From Flavobacterium xanthum (GTDB lineage Bacteria > Bacteroidota > Bacteroidia > Flavobacteriales > Flavobacteriaceae), in contig NZ_FRBU01000021.1 in assembly GCF_900142695.1 (NCBI RefSeq), positions 1 to 64,000 of the forward strand: 64,000 bases of DNA. Direction: 5' to 3'. The translations under genes were made by a program, and so were the position numbers. Each line of letters begins with the position of its first letter. Positions within the stretch are counted from its first letter, which is position 1. This document shows positions 1 to 8,649 of this stretch, one piece after another. The notes beneath the pieces were generated by a model that saw nothing but the letters and a program-made list of their open reading frames with translations, was not told the DNA's origin and ran no database searches.

Positions 1-206
1 CAGGGAAAAGAATTAATTTTCTTTTCTTTGTTCTGAAAAAATATTTCATCTTTCTTTGAGATTCCTAACTTTCGCATTTATTAATTGAATTCAAGAACCA
101 ATAAATGTACTAATTTATATTTAGTGCTACTTGTTAAATAAATGTTGTTATTATTTATGATTAGAAATGTAAAACCTTTTACTAATTTTATGGAAAAACA
201 CTGACT

Positions 207-1235
207 ATGAAATATTTATTTGCCTATAGTATTCCTGTTATTGGTATGATAGGAATATATTTTGGAGGTTTCTGGACCTATGCTGCCTTATTGTTTGCCT
301 TTGTCATGATCCCACTATTAGAATTAATATTGCCCATTGATGAAAAAAATTATGATACCGAGACCATCTCAAAACGTTTACACAATAAATTTTTTGACGT
401 TTTACTATTACTAAACGTCCCTATAGTTTATGGAGCGATACTTTTTAGTTTGTATCGCATTACGCAAAACCAACTGCCTATTTATGAAATTATAGGAATG
501 ACCCTTAGCTTAGGAATTATTTTGGGCGCAAATGGAATAAATGTTGCCCATGAATTAGGTCACAGAAATACAATGTTTGAAAAGATAATGGGGAAAATAC
601 TTTTAATTCCCAGTCATTACACCCACTTTTTTATTGAACACAATCATGGACACCATTTGCACGTTTCCACCCCCGAAGATCCATCAACAGCGAAATTCAA
701 TCAGAGCCTGTATTCTTTTTGGTTTCAAACCGTGACTGGCACTTATTCAAAAGCATGGCAAATACAAAAAAAATTAAATAAAATAGAGAATCGCTCTTTA
801 CTATCTATTAAAAATGATATGTTTTGGTTTACTGTCATTCAAGTAACTTACCTACTTACTATTTATTATTTCTTCGGCTTTACTGGATTATTCTTTGCTA
901 TATTTTCAGGAATTGTTGGATTTCTGCTGCTGGAAACCATCAATTATATTGAGCATTATGGCTTGAAAAGAAATCAACTTGCCTCCGGTAGATATGAACG
1001 GGTGACCGAAAAACATTCTTGGAATTCAAACCATGTCCTTGGCCGAATTATACTATATGAACTTACCAGACATAGCGATCACCACTTTAAATCTCAAAAA
1101 AAATACCAAATTCTAGAATACCATGATGTGTCACCCCAAATGCCTTATGGATATCCTACGTCAATGGTTTTATCGTTTTTTCCACCCCTTTGGTTTGCTG
1201 TGATGAATAAACGAATACCTGTAAATATGAAGTAA
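207..1235 (+). CDS. alkB: AlkB-type alkane 1-monooxygenase / fatty acid desaturase superfamily
   Basis: Integral-membrane di-iron hydroxylase, 342 aa, expected to oxidise the terminal carbon of alkanes or a related lipid chain in the inner membrane. All three histidine boxes are visible: HELGHR (residues 115-120), EHNHGHH (144-150) and RHSDHH near residue 285. The NYIEHYG motif typical of true AlkB proteins lies between boxes two and three. Hydrophobic segments precede the first box and separate the second from the third. No rubredoxin, rubredoxin reductase or fatty-acid gene is adjacent, so the electron donor must be encoded elsewhere. The family call is firm; the physiological substrate in this organism is not shown by the sequence. 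Confidence 0.88.
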   Translation: MKYLFAYSIPVIGMIGIYFGGFWTYAALLFAFVMIPLLELILPIDEKNYDTETISKRLHNKFFDVLLLLNVPIVYGAILFSLYRITQNQLPIYEIIGMTLSLGIILGANGINVAHELGHRNTMFEKIMGKILLIPSHYTHFFIEHNHGHHLHVSTPEDPSTAKFNQSLYSFWFQTVTGTYSKAWQIQKKLNKIENRSLLSIKNDMFWFTVIQVTYLLTIYYFFGFTGLFFAIFSGIVGFLLLETINYIEHYGLKRNQLASGRYERVTEKHSWNSNHVLGRIILYELTRHSDHHFKSQKKYQILEYHDVSPQMPYGYPTSMVLSFFPPLWFAVMNKRIPVNMK

Positions 1236-1251
1236 TCTATAGAAATAGAAT

Positions 1252-1259
1252 TATATTTG
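1252..1259 (+). promoter_or_regulatory. -7 element before gltX
   Basis: TATATTTG matches the Bacteroidota consensus TAnnTTTG and lies 16 nt before the gltX start codon, implying a very short leader. No clear -33 TTG is visible at ideal spacing. Confidence 0.45.
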
Positions 1260-1275
1260 CCAAAAATCAACAATA

Positions 1276-2793
1276 ATGTCTAAACAAGTTCGGGTGCGTT
1301 TTGCACCAAGTCCAACTGGACCTTTACATATTGGCGGCGTTCGTACCGCTTTATTCAATTATTTATTTGCCAAAAAAAACAATGGGGTTTTCTTCCTGAG
1401 AATTGAAGATACAGATCAAAACCGTTTTGTTCCTGGTGCCGAAGCATACATCATGGAAGCACTCGAATGGTTAGGCATTGCGCCAGATGAAACCATTGGA
1501 AGAAACGAAAAATTTGGTCCCTACCGTCAAAGCGAAAGAAAAGAGTTGTACCAACAATATGCAGCCGAATTAATCAATTCCGGTAATGCTTATTATGCAT
1601 TTGATACCGCTGAAGATCTAGATGCAGCAAGAAAATTAGAAGAAGAACAAGGAAAAACTTTTATTTACAATCATACCAACAGAGAAAAACTGGACACTTC
1701 ATTAGTGATTTCAGAGGCTGAAACGGCCAAAAGAATAGCTGCTGGAGAACATTATGTAATCCGTTTTAAAACTCCGGTGAACGAAACCTTGCATTTGCAT
1801 GACATCATTCGTGGCGATGTAAAATTTGAAACGAGCCTTTTAGATGATAAAGTATTGTTTAAAAGTGACGGAATGCCAACCTATCATTTGGCTAATATCG
1901 TGGACGATCATTTAATGGAAACGTCTCATGTAATTCGTGGTGAAGAATGGTTACCATCGATGCCTTTGCACGTTTTATTGTACCGAGCATTTGGTTGGGA
2001 AGCGCCGGAATTTGCACATTTACCATTGATTATGAAACCTGTTGGAAACGGAAAATTATCCAAACGTGATGGAGATAAAATGGGATTTCCAGTATTTCCA
2101 TTGGATTGGAATACGGCCGAAGGTATTTCATCAGGCTATAGAGAAAAAGGGTTTTTCCCGGAAGCCGTGATCAACTTTTTGGCTTTGTTGGGCTGGAATG
2201 ATGGCACGGACAAAGAAATATTTTCATTAGAAGAATTAGTGGAAGCATTTGATCTAGATAGAGTGCATAAATCTGGAGCCAAATTTGATCCTGAAAAAAA
2301 CAAATGGTTCAATCATCAGTATTTGATCAAGCAAGAAGACGCCACTTTGGCGAAAGCCTATGCTCCTATTTTGACTGAAAAAGGTATCTCGACTGCGCTC
2401 GATATGACAGATGAAAAACTTATAAAAATCGTTTCCTTGATTAAAGAACGAGCGCATTTTGTTTCTGAATTTTGGGAAATGAGTGATTTCTTTTTTGTAG
2501 CTCCAAGCGCTTACGATGAAAAAGCCACTAAAAACTGGAAAGCAGAAACTCCAGCCTTGATGCAAGAATTAATTTCTGTTGTGGAGGAAATTAGTGATTT
2601 TACTTCTGTCAACATTGAAATGATAGTCAAAGACTGGATGACAAAAAACGAAATTGGAATGGGAAAAGTAATGCAACCCTTTCGCTTGAGTTTAGTTGGT
2701 GCACTGAAAGGTCCTCACCTATTTGATATCGTTGAAGTAATTGGAAAAGACGAAACCATTAGCAGAATTCAAAAAGCAATAGCTACTTTATAG
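1276..2793 (+). CDS. gltX: glutamate--tRNA ligase
   Basis: Class I aminoacyl-tRNA synthetase of 505 aa, which charges tRNA-Glu with glutamate in the cytoplasm. The HIGH signature appears as HIGG at residues 18-21 after PSPTGP, and the KMSKS loop as KLSKR at residues 260-264. A Rossmann catalytic domain is followed by the alpha-helical anticodon-binding half. Length is normal for bacterial GltX. The ATG at 1276 follows a consensus -7 element closely, which supports this start. It is transcribed alone: alkB ends 40 bp upstream and a long palindromic terminator follows. Confidence 0.97.
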   Translation: MSKQVRVRFAPSPTGPLHIGGVRTALFNYLFAKKNNGVFFLRIEDTDQNRFVPGAEAYIMEALEWLGIAPDETIGRNEKFGPYRQSERKELYQQYAAELINSGNAYYAFDTAEDLDAARKLEEEQGKTFIYNHTNREKLDTSLVISEAETAKRIAAGEHYVIRFKTPVNETLHLHDIIRGDVKFETSLLDDKVLFKSDGMPTYHLANIVDDHLMETSHVIRGEEWLPSMPLHVLLYRAFGWEAPEFAHLPLIMKPVGNGKLSKRDGDKMGFPVFPLDWNTAEGISSGYREKGFFPEAVINFLALLGWNDGTDKEIFSLEELVEAFDLDRVHKSGAKFDPEKNKWFNHQYLIKQEDATLAKAYAPILTEKGISTALDMTDEKLIKIVSLIKERAHFVSEFWEMSDFFFVAPSAYDEKATKNWKAETPALMQELISVVEEISDFTSVNIEMIVKDWMTKNEIGMGKVMQPFRLSLVGALKGPHLFDIVEVIGKDETISRIQKAIATL

Positions 2794-2804
2794 TTTTTAA
2801 ACAC

Positions 2805-2866
2805 AAAGTTAACAAAGAAGACTCAAAGTTCACTAAATTTAGTGAACTTTGAGCCTTCTAACTTTA
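2805..2866. terminator. bidirectional terminator with a 32-bp perfect palindrome
   Basis: Positions 2822-2853 form a perfect 32-bp palindrome, flanked by further imperfect complementarity (AAAGTT...AGAAG on the left, CTTCT...ACTTT on the right). It sits between the convergent ends of gltX and the barrel gene and can terminate both. Confidence 0.7.
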
Positions 2867-2882
2867 TTCATTATGTGATTGG

Positions 2883-3524
2883 TTATAAATAAATAATCAA
2901 ATTTCCGTTTAGTATTCCAAGATTTCCTTTAAAATTGACTCCTAAATTCTTTTTGTTCAAATTTTCCAGCATGTTATTGACTCCATATTGATACGAAACA
3001 TTGGCTCTAAAATGACGAACTCCAAATGTGATTCCAATTGTTGGATAAAAATTAAAATTAGAAATAGCTTTAATATCTTTGGCTAGCAAAGTTGTTCCAG
3101 CAATGACGTTGTTTTCTTTACTACTATCCAAATTTAATTTGCCATTGACTTGAACAACAGGTCCAAACTCAATACTCAAATGACTTTGGATAATAACATA
3201 ACTGACCAATAAAGCAACTTGTCCTGAAGCCAATTTATAAGCAACATCTTCTCTACCGCTGGACGAATTAATTGTGGCAACAGAAAAATTATTCTCACTA
3301 AATTGCATCGAATAAACCATTTCCAAATTGTTATAGAAATTTCCCCGCATAGAAAGTCCCGCATTCCAACCCAAGTCTGGTTTTGCCTCAAAATTGTTAG
3401 TATTTAAGGAAAATTGATTGCCTCCAAAACTAATTCCAATCCTATTTGAATCCCTATATCTGTATTGGGAAAAGGCGGATACAGATACTAAAATAAGAAG
3501 TAAGACAAGTGTTAACTTTCTCAT
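2883..3524 (-). CDS. predicted outer-membrane beta-barrel protein (PorT-like size)
   Basis: Protein of 213 aa with a clear signal peptide (about residues 1-19, ending AFSQ). Alternating hydrophobic and polar strands rich in glycine and aromatic residues follow, and it ends in a short strand with a terminal aromatic-hydrophobic pattern (NLIIYL). This is what small Bacteroidota outer-membrane barrel proteins look like. I do not see residues that would place it in a named family such as PorT. It is transcribed alone, convergent with gltX and divergent from the SPFH gene. Function unknown. Confidence 0.65.
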   Translation of the reverse strand: MRKLTLVLLLILVSVSAFSQYRYRDSNRIGISFGGNQFSLNTNNFEAKPDLGWNAGLSMRGNFYNNLEMVYSMQFSENNFSVATINSSSGREDVAYKLASGQVALLVSYVIIQSHLSIEFGPVVQVNGKLNLDSSKENNVIAGTTLLAKDIKAISNFNFYPTIGITFGVRHFRANVSYQYGVNNMLENLNKKNLGVNFKGNLGILNGNLIIYL

Positions 3525-3603
3525 ATAATTAAAATTTACGAAGACAAACCTAAAGTTTTTTTGTAAATTGTGAGATAAATTTTAACTAAAAACAAAAAAA
3601 ATT

Positions 3604-4590
3604 ATGAATATTACGTTAATTATCCTACTGGTCTTTGGATTCTTTATCTTACTATCCTCCTTTTTTACAGTAAAACAGCAAACGGCTGTAGTTGTAGAAC
3701 GATTTGGTAAATTTTTAAGTATCAGACAATCAGGCTTGCATCTAAAGATTCCTTTAATTGACAGAATTGCTGGGCGCGTCAATCTAAAAATCCAACAATT
3801 AGATGTTATCATTGAGACAAAAACCAAAGACAATGTTTTTGTAAAACTTAAGGTTTCCGTTCAATTTATGGTTATCAAAGAAACCGTTTATGATGCCTTT
3901 TATAAATTAGAATATCCACACGATCAAATTACATCTTATGTATTTGATGTTGTACGTGCTGAAGTTCCAAAATTAAAACTAGATGATGTCTTTGAACGAA
4001 AAGATGATATAGCCATCGCAGTAAAAAGAGAATTAAATGAGGCTATGACCACTTATGGCTACACGATTATCAATACTTTGGTAACAGATATCGATCCGGA
4101 TATTCAAGTAAAAAATGCGATGAATAGAATCAATGCTGCTGACAGAGAAAAAACAGTAGCTGAATTTGAAGCAGAAGCATCTAGAATTAGAATTGTAGCA
4201 AAAGCTGAAGCTGAAGCAGAAAGCAAGCGTTTACAAGGACAAGGTATTGCAAACCAACGAAGAGAAATAGCTAAAGGTTTAGTAGAAAGTGTTGATGTAT
4301 TGAACAGAGTTGGAATCAATTCTCAAGAAGCTTCAGCATTAATTGTAGTAACACAACATTATGATACGTTACAAGCTATTGGTGCTGATGCCAATTCTAA
4401 TCTAATTTTGTTACCTAATTCGCCACAAGCCGGAAGTGACATGCTCAACAATATGATTGCATCCTTTAGCGCTTCCAACCAAGTAGGTGAAATGATGAAA
4501 AATAAAAATGGGAAAAGAAGTACTAGAAAAGAAGATACAACCGATTATCAATTGCCACAAACCCCAGAAACTCCAGATAATGAGGAATAA
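3604..4590 (+). CDS. SPFH/Band 7 (stomatin, QmcA-type) membrane protein
   Basis: Protein of 328 aa with an N-terminal membrane anchor (about residues 4-22). An SPFH domain starts at the typical TVKQQTAVVVERFGKF stretch (from about residue 23), followed by an alanine/glutamate-rich coiled coil (EAEASRIRIVAKAEAEAESK, about residues 190-210). The C-terminal tail is polar and disordered. Such proteins form oligomeric scaffolds in membrane microdomains and often act with membrane proteases. No NfeD partner or protease is next to it here. The family is clear; the client proteins are unknown. Confidence 0.9.
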   Translation: MNITLIILLVFGFFILLSSFFTVKQQTAVVVERFGKFLSIRQSGLHLKIPLIDRIAGRVNLKIQQLDVIIETKTKDNVFVKLKVSVQFMVIKETVYDAFYKLEYPHDQITSYVFDVVRAEVPKLKLDDVFERKDDIAIAVKRELNEAMTTYGYTIINTLVTDIDPDIQVKNAMNRINAADREKTVAEFEAEASRIRIVAKAEAEAESKRLQGQGIANQRREIAKGLVESVDVLNRVGINSQEASALIVVTQHYDTLQAIGADANSNLILLPNSPQAGSDMLNNMIASFSASNQVGEMMKNKNGKRSTRKEDTTDYQLPQTPETPDNEE

Positions 4591-4606
4591 ATACTTTAAT
4601 AATCAT

Positions 4607-4634
4607 AAAAAAAGAGGCTTAAACGCCTCTTTTT
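4607..4634. terminator. bidirectional rho-independent terminator
   Basis: AAAAAGAGGC ... GCCTCTTTTT hairpin with a six-base loop, between convergent genes. The stop codon of the minus-strand gene falls at the loop, so the terminator overlaps its 3' end. Confidence 0.8.
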
Positions 4635-4891
4635 CTTTTTGCAAACCAATTTTTGACAAATGGAACTGCTTTGTTTAGTAGAAAAGGCACCGCTGTAGAA
4701 ACGAGAGCTCCATAAGGAATTGCAGCACTATAACTGCCTATTAAGTCACTTACAATATTTTGAGGTGTGAAACTTTCTTTTGTTTTCTTTACTCCAAAAA
4801 CTAATTTTTGATAACTAATCTCTTTTTCAATTTTTAAAATTTCTAATTCTCTATCTATTTGAGCATAAGAGGAATATTTTTTGGTTTCCAT
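4619..4891 (-). CDS. DUF6327-like small protein
   Basis: Protein of 90 aa with a charged, helical N-terminal half (SSYAQIDRELEILKIEKEIS) and a hydrophobic stretch around residues 52-75, ending in a strongly basic tail (KNWFAKRKRG). It resembles the small protein annotated DUF6327 in flavobacteria, which sits beside the holin-like and YtxH genes just as here. It begins three bases after the end of the upstream holin-like gene, so the two are co-transcribed. Probably part of an envelope stress or membrane-associated trio; the function is not known. Confidence 0.6.
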   Translation of the reverse strand: METKKYSSYAQIDRELEILKIEKEISYQKLVFGVKKTKESFTPQNIVSDLIGSYSAAIPYGALVSTAVPFLLNKAVPFVKNWFAKRKRGV

Positions 4892-4894
4892 AAT

Positions 4895-5245
4895 TTATTC
4901 GTTAAAAAATATTTCAGAAAATTTCTCGAGTATTGGTCCTTCAATAACTTTATCTTTGATTAAAAACAAGAGGCTTGTAACCACGAGGTAGATTCCACCC
5001 ATTATTAAAAATCCCAAGGGATAACTTTCTAAAGATTGACCTATAGCCATGGCTCCCGCGATGGAGCAAAATAATATAACCATACCCAAACACAAAAAAA
5101 TCAAAGAAAATTTGAAAATCATAGTGGTCGATTTCATCGCCACTTTAAAACCCCATAATTTATAATAAGATACATTACTCTGTATATAAGCATGAATCTG
5201 GTCTTGAATTTCCTCTGTATTCTCTTTTAATTCTTCAAAAGCCAT
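4895..5245 (-). CDS. phage holin family protein (Holin-X/DUF1469-like)
   Basis: Protein of 116 aa with an amphipathic N-terminal helix (residues 1-40, EELKENTEEIQDQIHAYI) followed by two transmembrane helices (about residues 42-65 and 78-98). This is the layout of the Actinobacterial Holin-X/DUF1469 group, which is chromosomal and not linked to prophages despite the name. It is the middle gene of a minus-strand trio, YtxH - holin-like - DUF6327-like. No lysis genes or other phage functions are nearby, so a role in envelope physiology is more likely than lysis. Confidence 0.75.
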   Translation of the reverse strand: MAFEELKENTEEIQDQIHAYIQSNVSYYKLWGFKVAMKSTTMIFKFSLIFLCLGMVILFCSIAGAMAIGQSLESYPLGFLIMGGIYLVVTSLLFLIKDKVIEGPILEKFSEIFFNE

Positions 5246-5284
5246 GTAGTTTGTTTTAAGATTTAGTAGATGGGTTAAACCATA

Positions 5285-5614
5285 TTATTTTTGAAGTTTA
5301 GCATTTTGCCTTTTTAACTCCGCTAATTTTTCTTCTAAAAAAGAAATTACCTCTTCGGTTTTGTGACTCATATTGGAAATCATATCCTCATATGTTTCTT
5401 CTAAATCAAATTTAGCAGATGTCAACTTATCATTAAATTGTGAAGAGACCGTGTCAAATTTATTTTGCAAATCGTTTTTGGCATCATCATACCCATCTTT
5501 TATTTTTTCTCTGGTTTTAGAACCTTTATCTGGTGCATACAAAATTCCCAATCCAGCTCCAATAACTACTCCAGTTAAAACGGCCACTAATGTATTACCT
5601 GTACTATTCGACAT
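5285..5614 (-). CDS. YtxH domain-containing protein
   Basis: Protein of 109 aa with an N-terminal membrane helix carrying the YtxH pattern (VLTGVVIGAGLGILYAPDKGSKTREKI, about residues 11-37). A long amphipathic helix, probably a coiled coil, runs to the C-terminus. The GxLYAPxxGxxTR motif is diagnostic. It is the first gene of the minus-strand trio. In other bacteria YtxH proteins are general-stress, membrane-bound proteins. Start chosen at ATG 5614; a -7-like element lies about 80 bp upstream. Confidence 0.85.
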   Translation of the reverse strand: MSNSTGNTLVAVLTGVVIGAGLGILYAPDKGSKTREKIKDGYDDAKNDLQNKFDTVSSQFNDKLTSAKFDLEETYEDMISNMSHKTEEVISFLEEKLAELKRQNAKLQK

Positions 5615-5690
5615 AATTCTAAAGTTTAAAAGTTTGTTTCATAAAGATACAGATTTATTAACAACATCCCGTTAACAACTCGTTAAAGTG

Positions 5691-5698
5691 CAAATTTA
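5691..5698 (-). promoter_or_regulatory. -7 element for the YtxH trio
   Basis: On the minus strand TAAATTTG matches TAnnTTTG, 77 nt before the YtxH start. The rest of the 304-base gap (5615-5918) holds only this promoter, AT-rich sequence and the glnS terminator. Confidence 0.35.
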
Positions 5699-5860
5699 TA
5701 GGTCAAAAATCAAATAAAAGCGTGCTAAACAACCTATATTTTAATTTTATACTTACTTATATAAATTCAAAAAAGTAAGCTTAAAACCAACTTATGCGCT
5801 TCGTTTTTAATTGAAAAATAATATGAAAAACCCAATTGTTATAAGAATTTTAAATAATAG

Positions 5861-5887
5861 AAAAAGCCCTCTAAAAAGAGAGCTTTT
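5861..5887 (-). terminator. terminator downstream of glnS
   Basis: Read on the minus strand, AAAAGCTCTCT ... AGAGGGCTTTTT forms a hairpin with a short loop and a T-run, 32 bp beyond the glnS stop codon. Confidence 0.7.
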
Positions 5888-5918
5888 AATTGATAAAACC
5901 TATACTTATTCATATAAC

Positions 5919-8021
5919 TTATATTTTAAGATTGTTTAATAATTGCAGTACTTTTTCATTTTTTTCCTTTGTTTTTAACTCTATAAGCTGATGCTCTAAA
6001 AGACTAAAATGATTCAAGTCATTTTGTAAATTTTCAATGGCCAAAATTCTAACGGCAGCCAATTGACTTTTCAATGACATAGAATATAATTTAATCAACG
6101 CCTCTTCTTCAATATCTTTTACTTTTACTTTATCAGAATAATGCAAAATCAAATTAGAAAACAACAAGGAGTTATTGTCATTCTTAACATTTTTGACGAT
6201 GGTGTGAATAATTAAACTATAATTGTCGATACTTTTTATGTTAGCAACAATGCTGTTGAGAATCAAATTAGCATTGTTTTCATCCTTTTCTTTTACATAT
6301 TTATTGATTTCTTTTTGAGTGTTCATCAATAAATTTTCTTCTTTTTTACCTTTTTCTTCCCACGCATCTTTCAATCCAACAGTTTTATTAAAGACAATTT
6401 TGCCTTCAGCTGAATCTTTATCCACACTGAAGTAACCCAAACGTTGAAACTGGAATTTGTCTCCCGGTTGTACCGAAACTAAACTTGGTTCTACAAATCC
6501 ATTTACAATCTGTAACGAGTTAGGATTCATAAATTCCAAGAAATTTTTTTCCTTATGACTGTCTGGTGCTTCATCAATAAACAAGCGATCATAAAGACGC
6601 ACTTCGGCTTCTAAAGCGTGTTGAATTGAAACCCAATGCAGGGTTCCAGCCACTTTTCGTTGACTCGCTTCACTCCCACTCCCACTTTGACTGTCTTCGT
6701 CATAGGTTACATGAATCTCCGTAATCGTTCCCGCAGCATCTTTTATAACACTTTCTCCTTTGATTATATAAGCATTTTTAAGTCGTACTTCACGTCCTAA
6801 ACTCAGTCGAAAAAATTTAGGAGGAGCTTCTTCTAAGAAATCTTCTCTTTCAATGTATAATTCTCTTGCAAAAGGAACTTTTCTAAATCCGGCACTTTCA
6901 TCTTCCTGATTATTTTCGGCTTCCAGCCATTCTTCTTTATCTTCAGGATAATTCGTGATTACTAATTTTATTGGATCTAACACCGCCATTACTCTTGGAG
7001 CAGTTTTATTCAAGTCTTCACGCAAACAAAATTCCAATAGCGAGAAATCAATGATATTTTCTCTTTTAGCAACACCAATAATATCACAAAATTTACGAAT
7101 AGAATTCGCTGTATACCCTCTTCTTCTCAATCCTGAAATTGTGGGCATTCTTGGATCATCCCAACCATTTACAATTTTTTCTTGAACCAATTGCAATAGT
7201 TTTCGCTTGCTCATTACGGTGTAATTCAAGTTCAAACGGGCAAATTCATATTGATGTGGTCTCACTTTTGAATCATCATAAATTTGGTCCAAAAACCAGT
7301 TGTACAATTCTCTGTGCATTACAAATTCTAATGTACAAATAGAATGTGAAATTTGCTCGATATAATCACTTTCACCGTGTGCATAATCATACATTGGATA
7401 AATATTCCATTGATTGCCTGTCCTGTGATGATGACGATGTAAAATACGGTACATCAATGGATCACGCATCAACATATTAGTCGAAGTCATATCAATTTTG
7501 GCACGTAAGACATGACTTCCTTCCGGAAAATCACCATTTTTCATTCCTTCGAACAAGGTAAGGTTTTCTTCCACTGACCGGTTTCTATAAGGACCGTCAA
7601 CTCCAGGTTGTGTTGGTGTTCCTTTTTGAACAGCCATATCTTCTGACGATTGACTATCAATGTAGGCCTTACCGTTCTTAATCATGGCAAGAGCCCAATC
7701 GTATAATTGTTGAAAATAATCAGAAGAGTACAATTCTTCGGTCCAATTAAAACCCAACCATTTTAAATCTTCTTTAATTGCGTCTACATATTCCTGCTCT
7801 TCTTTAGCTGGATTAGTATCATCAAAACGCAGGTTTACTGGCGCATTGTATTTTAATCCTAAACCAAAATTTAAACAAATCGATTTAGCATGTCCAATGT
7901 GTAAATACCCATTAGGCTCTGGCGGAAAACGAAAACGTAATTTATCTTGCGGAAATCCATTGGATAAACTGTCCTCAATAATTTGTTCTATAAAATGGAG
8001 TGATTTTTCTTCAGTTGACAT
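5919..8021 (-). CDS. glnS: glutamine--tRNA ligase with C-terminal helical extension
   Basis: Class I synthetase of 700 aa that charges tRNA-Gln. The N-terminal catalytic domain has HIGH at residues 41-44 (PPEPNGYLHIGH) and a VMSKRK loop near residue 270. The anticodon-binding beta-barrels follow to about residue 560. The last ~140 residues are an extra, almost entirely helical, lysine-rich region (for example LAAVRILAIENLQNDL near residue 660). Fusions of GlnRS with YqeY-like domains are known in bacteria and databases often use that name, but I do not see a convincing YqeY signature; the tail looks more like HEAT-type helical repeats. Transcribed alone from a strong -7 element and divergent from folB. 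Confidence 0.93.
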   Translation of the reverse strand: MSTEEKSLHFIEQIIEDSLSNGFPQDKLRFRFPPEPNGYLHIGHAKSICLNFGLGLKYNAPVNLRFDDTNPAKEEQEYVDAIKEDLKWLGFNWTEELYSSDYFQQLYDWALAMIKNGKAYIDSQSSEDMAVQKGTPTQPGVDGPYRNRSVEENLTLFEGMKNGDFPEGSHVLRAKIDMTSTNMLMRDPLMYRILHRHHHRTGNQWNIYPMYDYAHGESDYIEQISHSICTLEFVMHRELYNWFLDQIYDDSKVRPHQYEFARLNLNYTVMSKRKLLQLVQEKIVNGWDDPRMPTISGLRRRGYTANSIRKFCDIIGVAKRENIIDFSLLEFCLREDLNKTAPRVMAVLDPIKLVITNYPEDKEEWLEAENNQEDESAGFRKVPFARELYIEREDFLEEAPPKFFRLSLGREVRLKNAYIIKGESVIKDAAGTITEIHVTYDEDSQSGSGSEASQRKVAGTLHWVSIQHALEAEVRLYDRLFIDEAPDSHKEKNFLEFMNPNSLQIVNGFVEPSLVSVQPGDKFQFQRLGYFSVDKDSAEGKIVFNKTVGLKDAWEEKGKKEENLLMNTQKEINKYVKEKDENNANLILNSIVANIKSIDNYSLIIHTIVKNVKNDNNSLLFSNLILHYSDKVKVKDIEEEALIKLYSMSLKSQLAAVRILAIENLQNDLNHFSLLEHQLIELKTKEKNEKVLQLLNNLKI

Positions 8022-8039
8022 TTTTTTGTTTTATTTTAG

Positions 8040-8047
8040 CAAAGATA
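8040..8047 (-). promoter_or_regulatory. -7 element for glnS
   Basis: TATCTTTG on the minus strand, 19 nt before the glnS ATG, is a perfect match to TAnnTTTG. Immediately upstream is a small direct repeat (cagttt/tacagttt units, 8053-8083). Confidence 0.5.
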
Positions 8048-8135
8048 AAAAAGTTTACAGTTTTCAGTTTACAGTTTACAGTTTTCTTTAGAACTGAATT
8101 CAGTAAATGATTACTCTCACTAAAACAGTTAAGAA

Positions 8136-8495
8136 ATGGGCATTATAAAACTTAAAAATATCAGAACCTACTCCTATCACGGTTGTTTAATTGAAGAAGG
8201 TAAAATTGGTTCTGACTACACCGTAAATTTAGAAGTTAAGACCGATCTGAGAAAATCCAGCCTTTCGGATGATTTAAAAGATACAGTGGATTATGTGCTT
8301 TTGAATACCATTGTTGTAGAAGAAATGGCTATTCGTTCTGATTTATTAGAACATGTAGGACACCGAATTGTGACTCGAATTTTTGAAGAAATTCCTGAAG
8401 TTTCCAGAATTATTGTCGCAGTTTCTAAACTAAACCCTCCTATTGGCGGTGATGTTGAAGCAGTTACTATAGAAATGGAAGAGTATAGGAGTTAG
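8136..8495 (+). CDS. folB: dihydroneopterin aldolase
   Basis: Protein of 119 aa, the usual length of FolB, which converts dihydroneopterin to 6-hydroxymethyl-dihydropterin and glycolaldehyde in folate synthesis. The N-terminal IKLKNIRTYSYHGCLIEEGKIG stretch carries the YHG..EE motif, and DTVDYVLLN and the C-terminal KLNPPIGGDVEAVTIEM (Lys near residue 100) match the conserved substrate-binding and catalytic parts. It is a single gene between the divergent glnS and tRNA-Cys, with no other folate genes adjacent. Confidence 0.92.
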   Translation: MGIIKLKNIRTYSYHGCLIEEGKIGSDYTVNLEVKTDLRKSSLSDDLKDTVDYVLLNTIVVEEMAIRSDLLEHVGHRIVTRIFEEIPEVSRIIVAVSKLNPPIGGDVEAVTIEMEEYRS

Positions 8496-8554
8496 AATAA
8501 AAATATTTTTTAAAACTTTTAAACTTTATACTTTAAAACTCTAAACTTTTTGAG

Positions 8555-8562
8555 TACTTTTG
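8555..8562 (+). promoter_or_regulatory. -7 element for tRNA-Cys
   Basis: TACTTTTG matches TAnnTTTG and ends 16 nt before the first base of the tRNA. Confidence 0.5.
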
Positions 8563-8578
8563 CCGTCCATTCAACGAT

Positions 8579-8649
8579 GGCGTCGTGGCCGAGTGGCTAG
8601 GCTGGGCTCTGCAAAAGCTCCTACTCCGGTTCGAATCCGGACGATGCCT
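8579..8649 (+). tRNA. tRNA-Cys (GCA)
   Basis: A complete 71-nt cloverleaf. The acceptor strands GGCGTCG (8579-8585) and CGATGCC (8642-8648) pair with one G-U wobble. The D-arm is GCC...GGC. The anticodon arm GGGCT-CTGCAAA-AGCTC carries anticodon GCA, and the T-arm holds TTCGAATC. The discriminator base is T (U73), the identity base for cysteine tRNAs. CCA is not encoded (TCTA follows) and must be added after transcription. A -7 promoter element precedes it and an intrinsic terminator follows directly. Its 3' end is repeated in tandem downstream. Confidence 0.97.

Noticed and set aside
4895-5245. Holin-like gene as a prophage sign
   Set aside because: No integrase, capsid, tail or endolysin genes nearby; the gene belongs to a chromosomal trio with YtxH and DUF6327-like genes.
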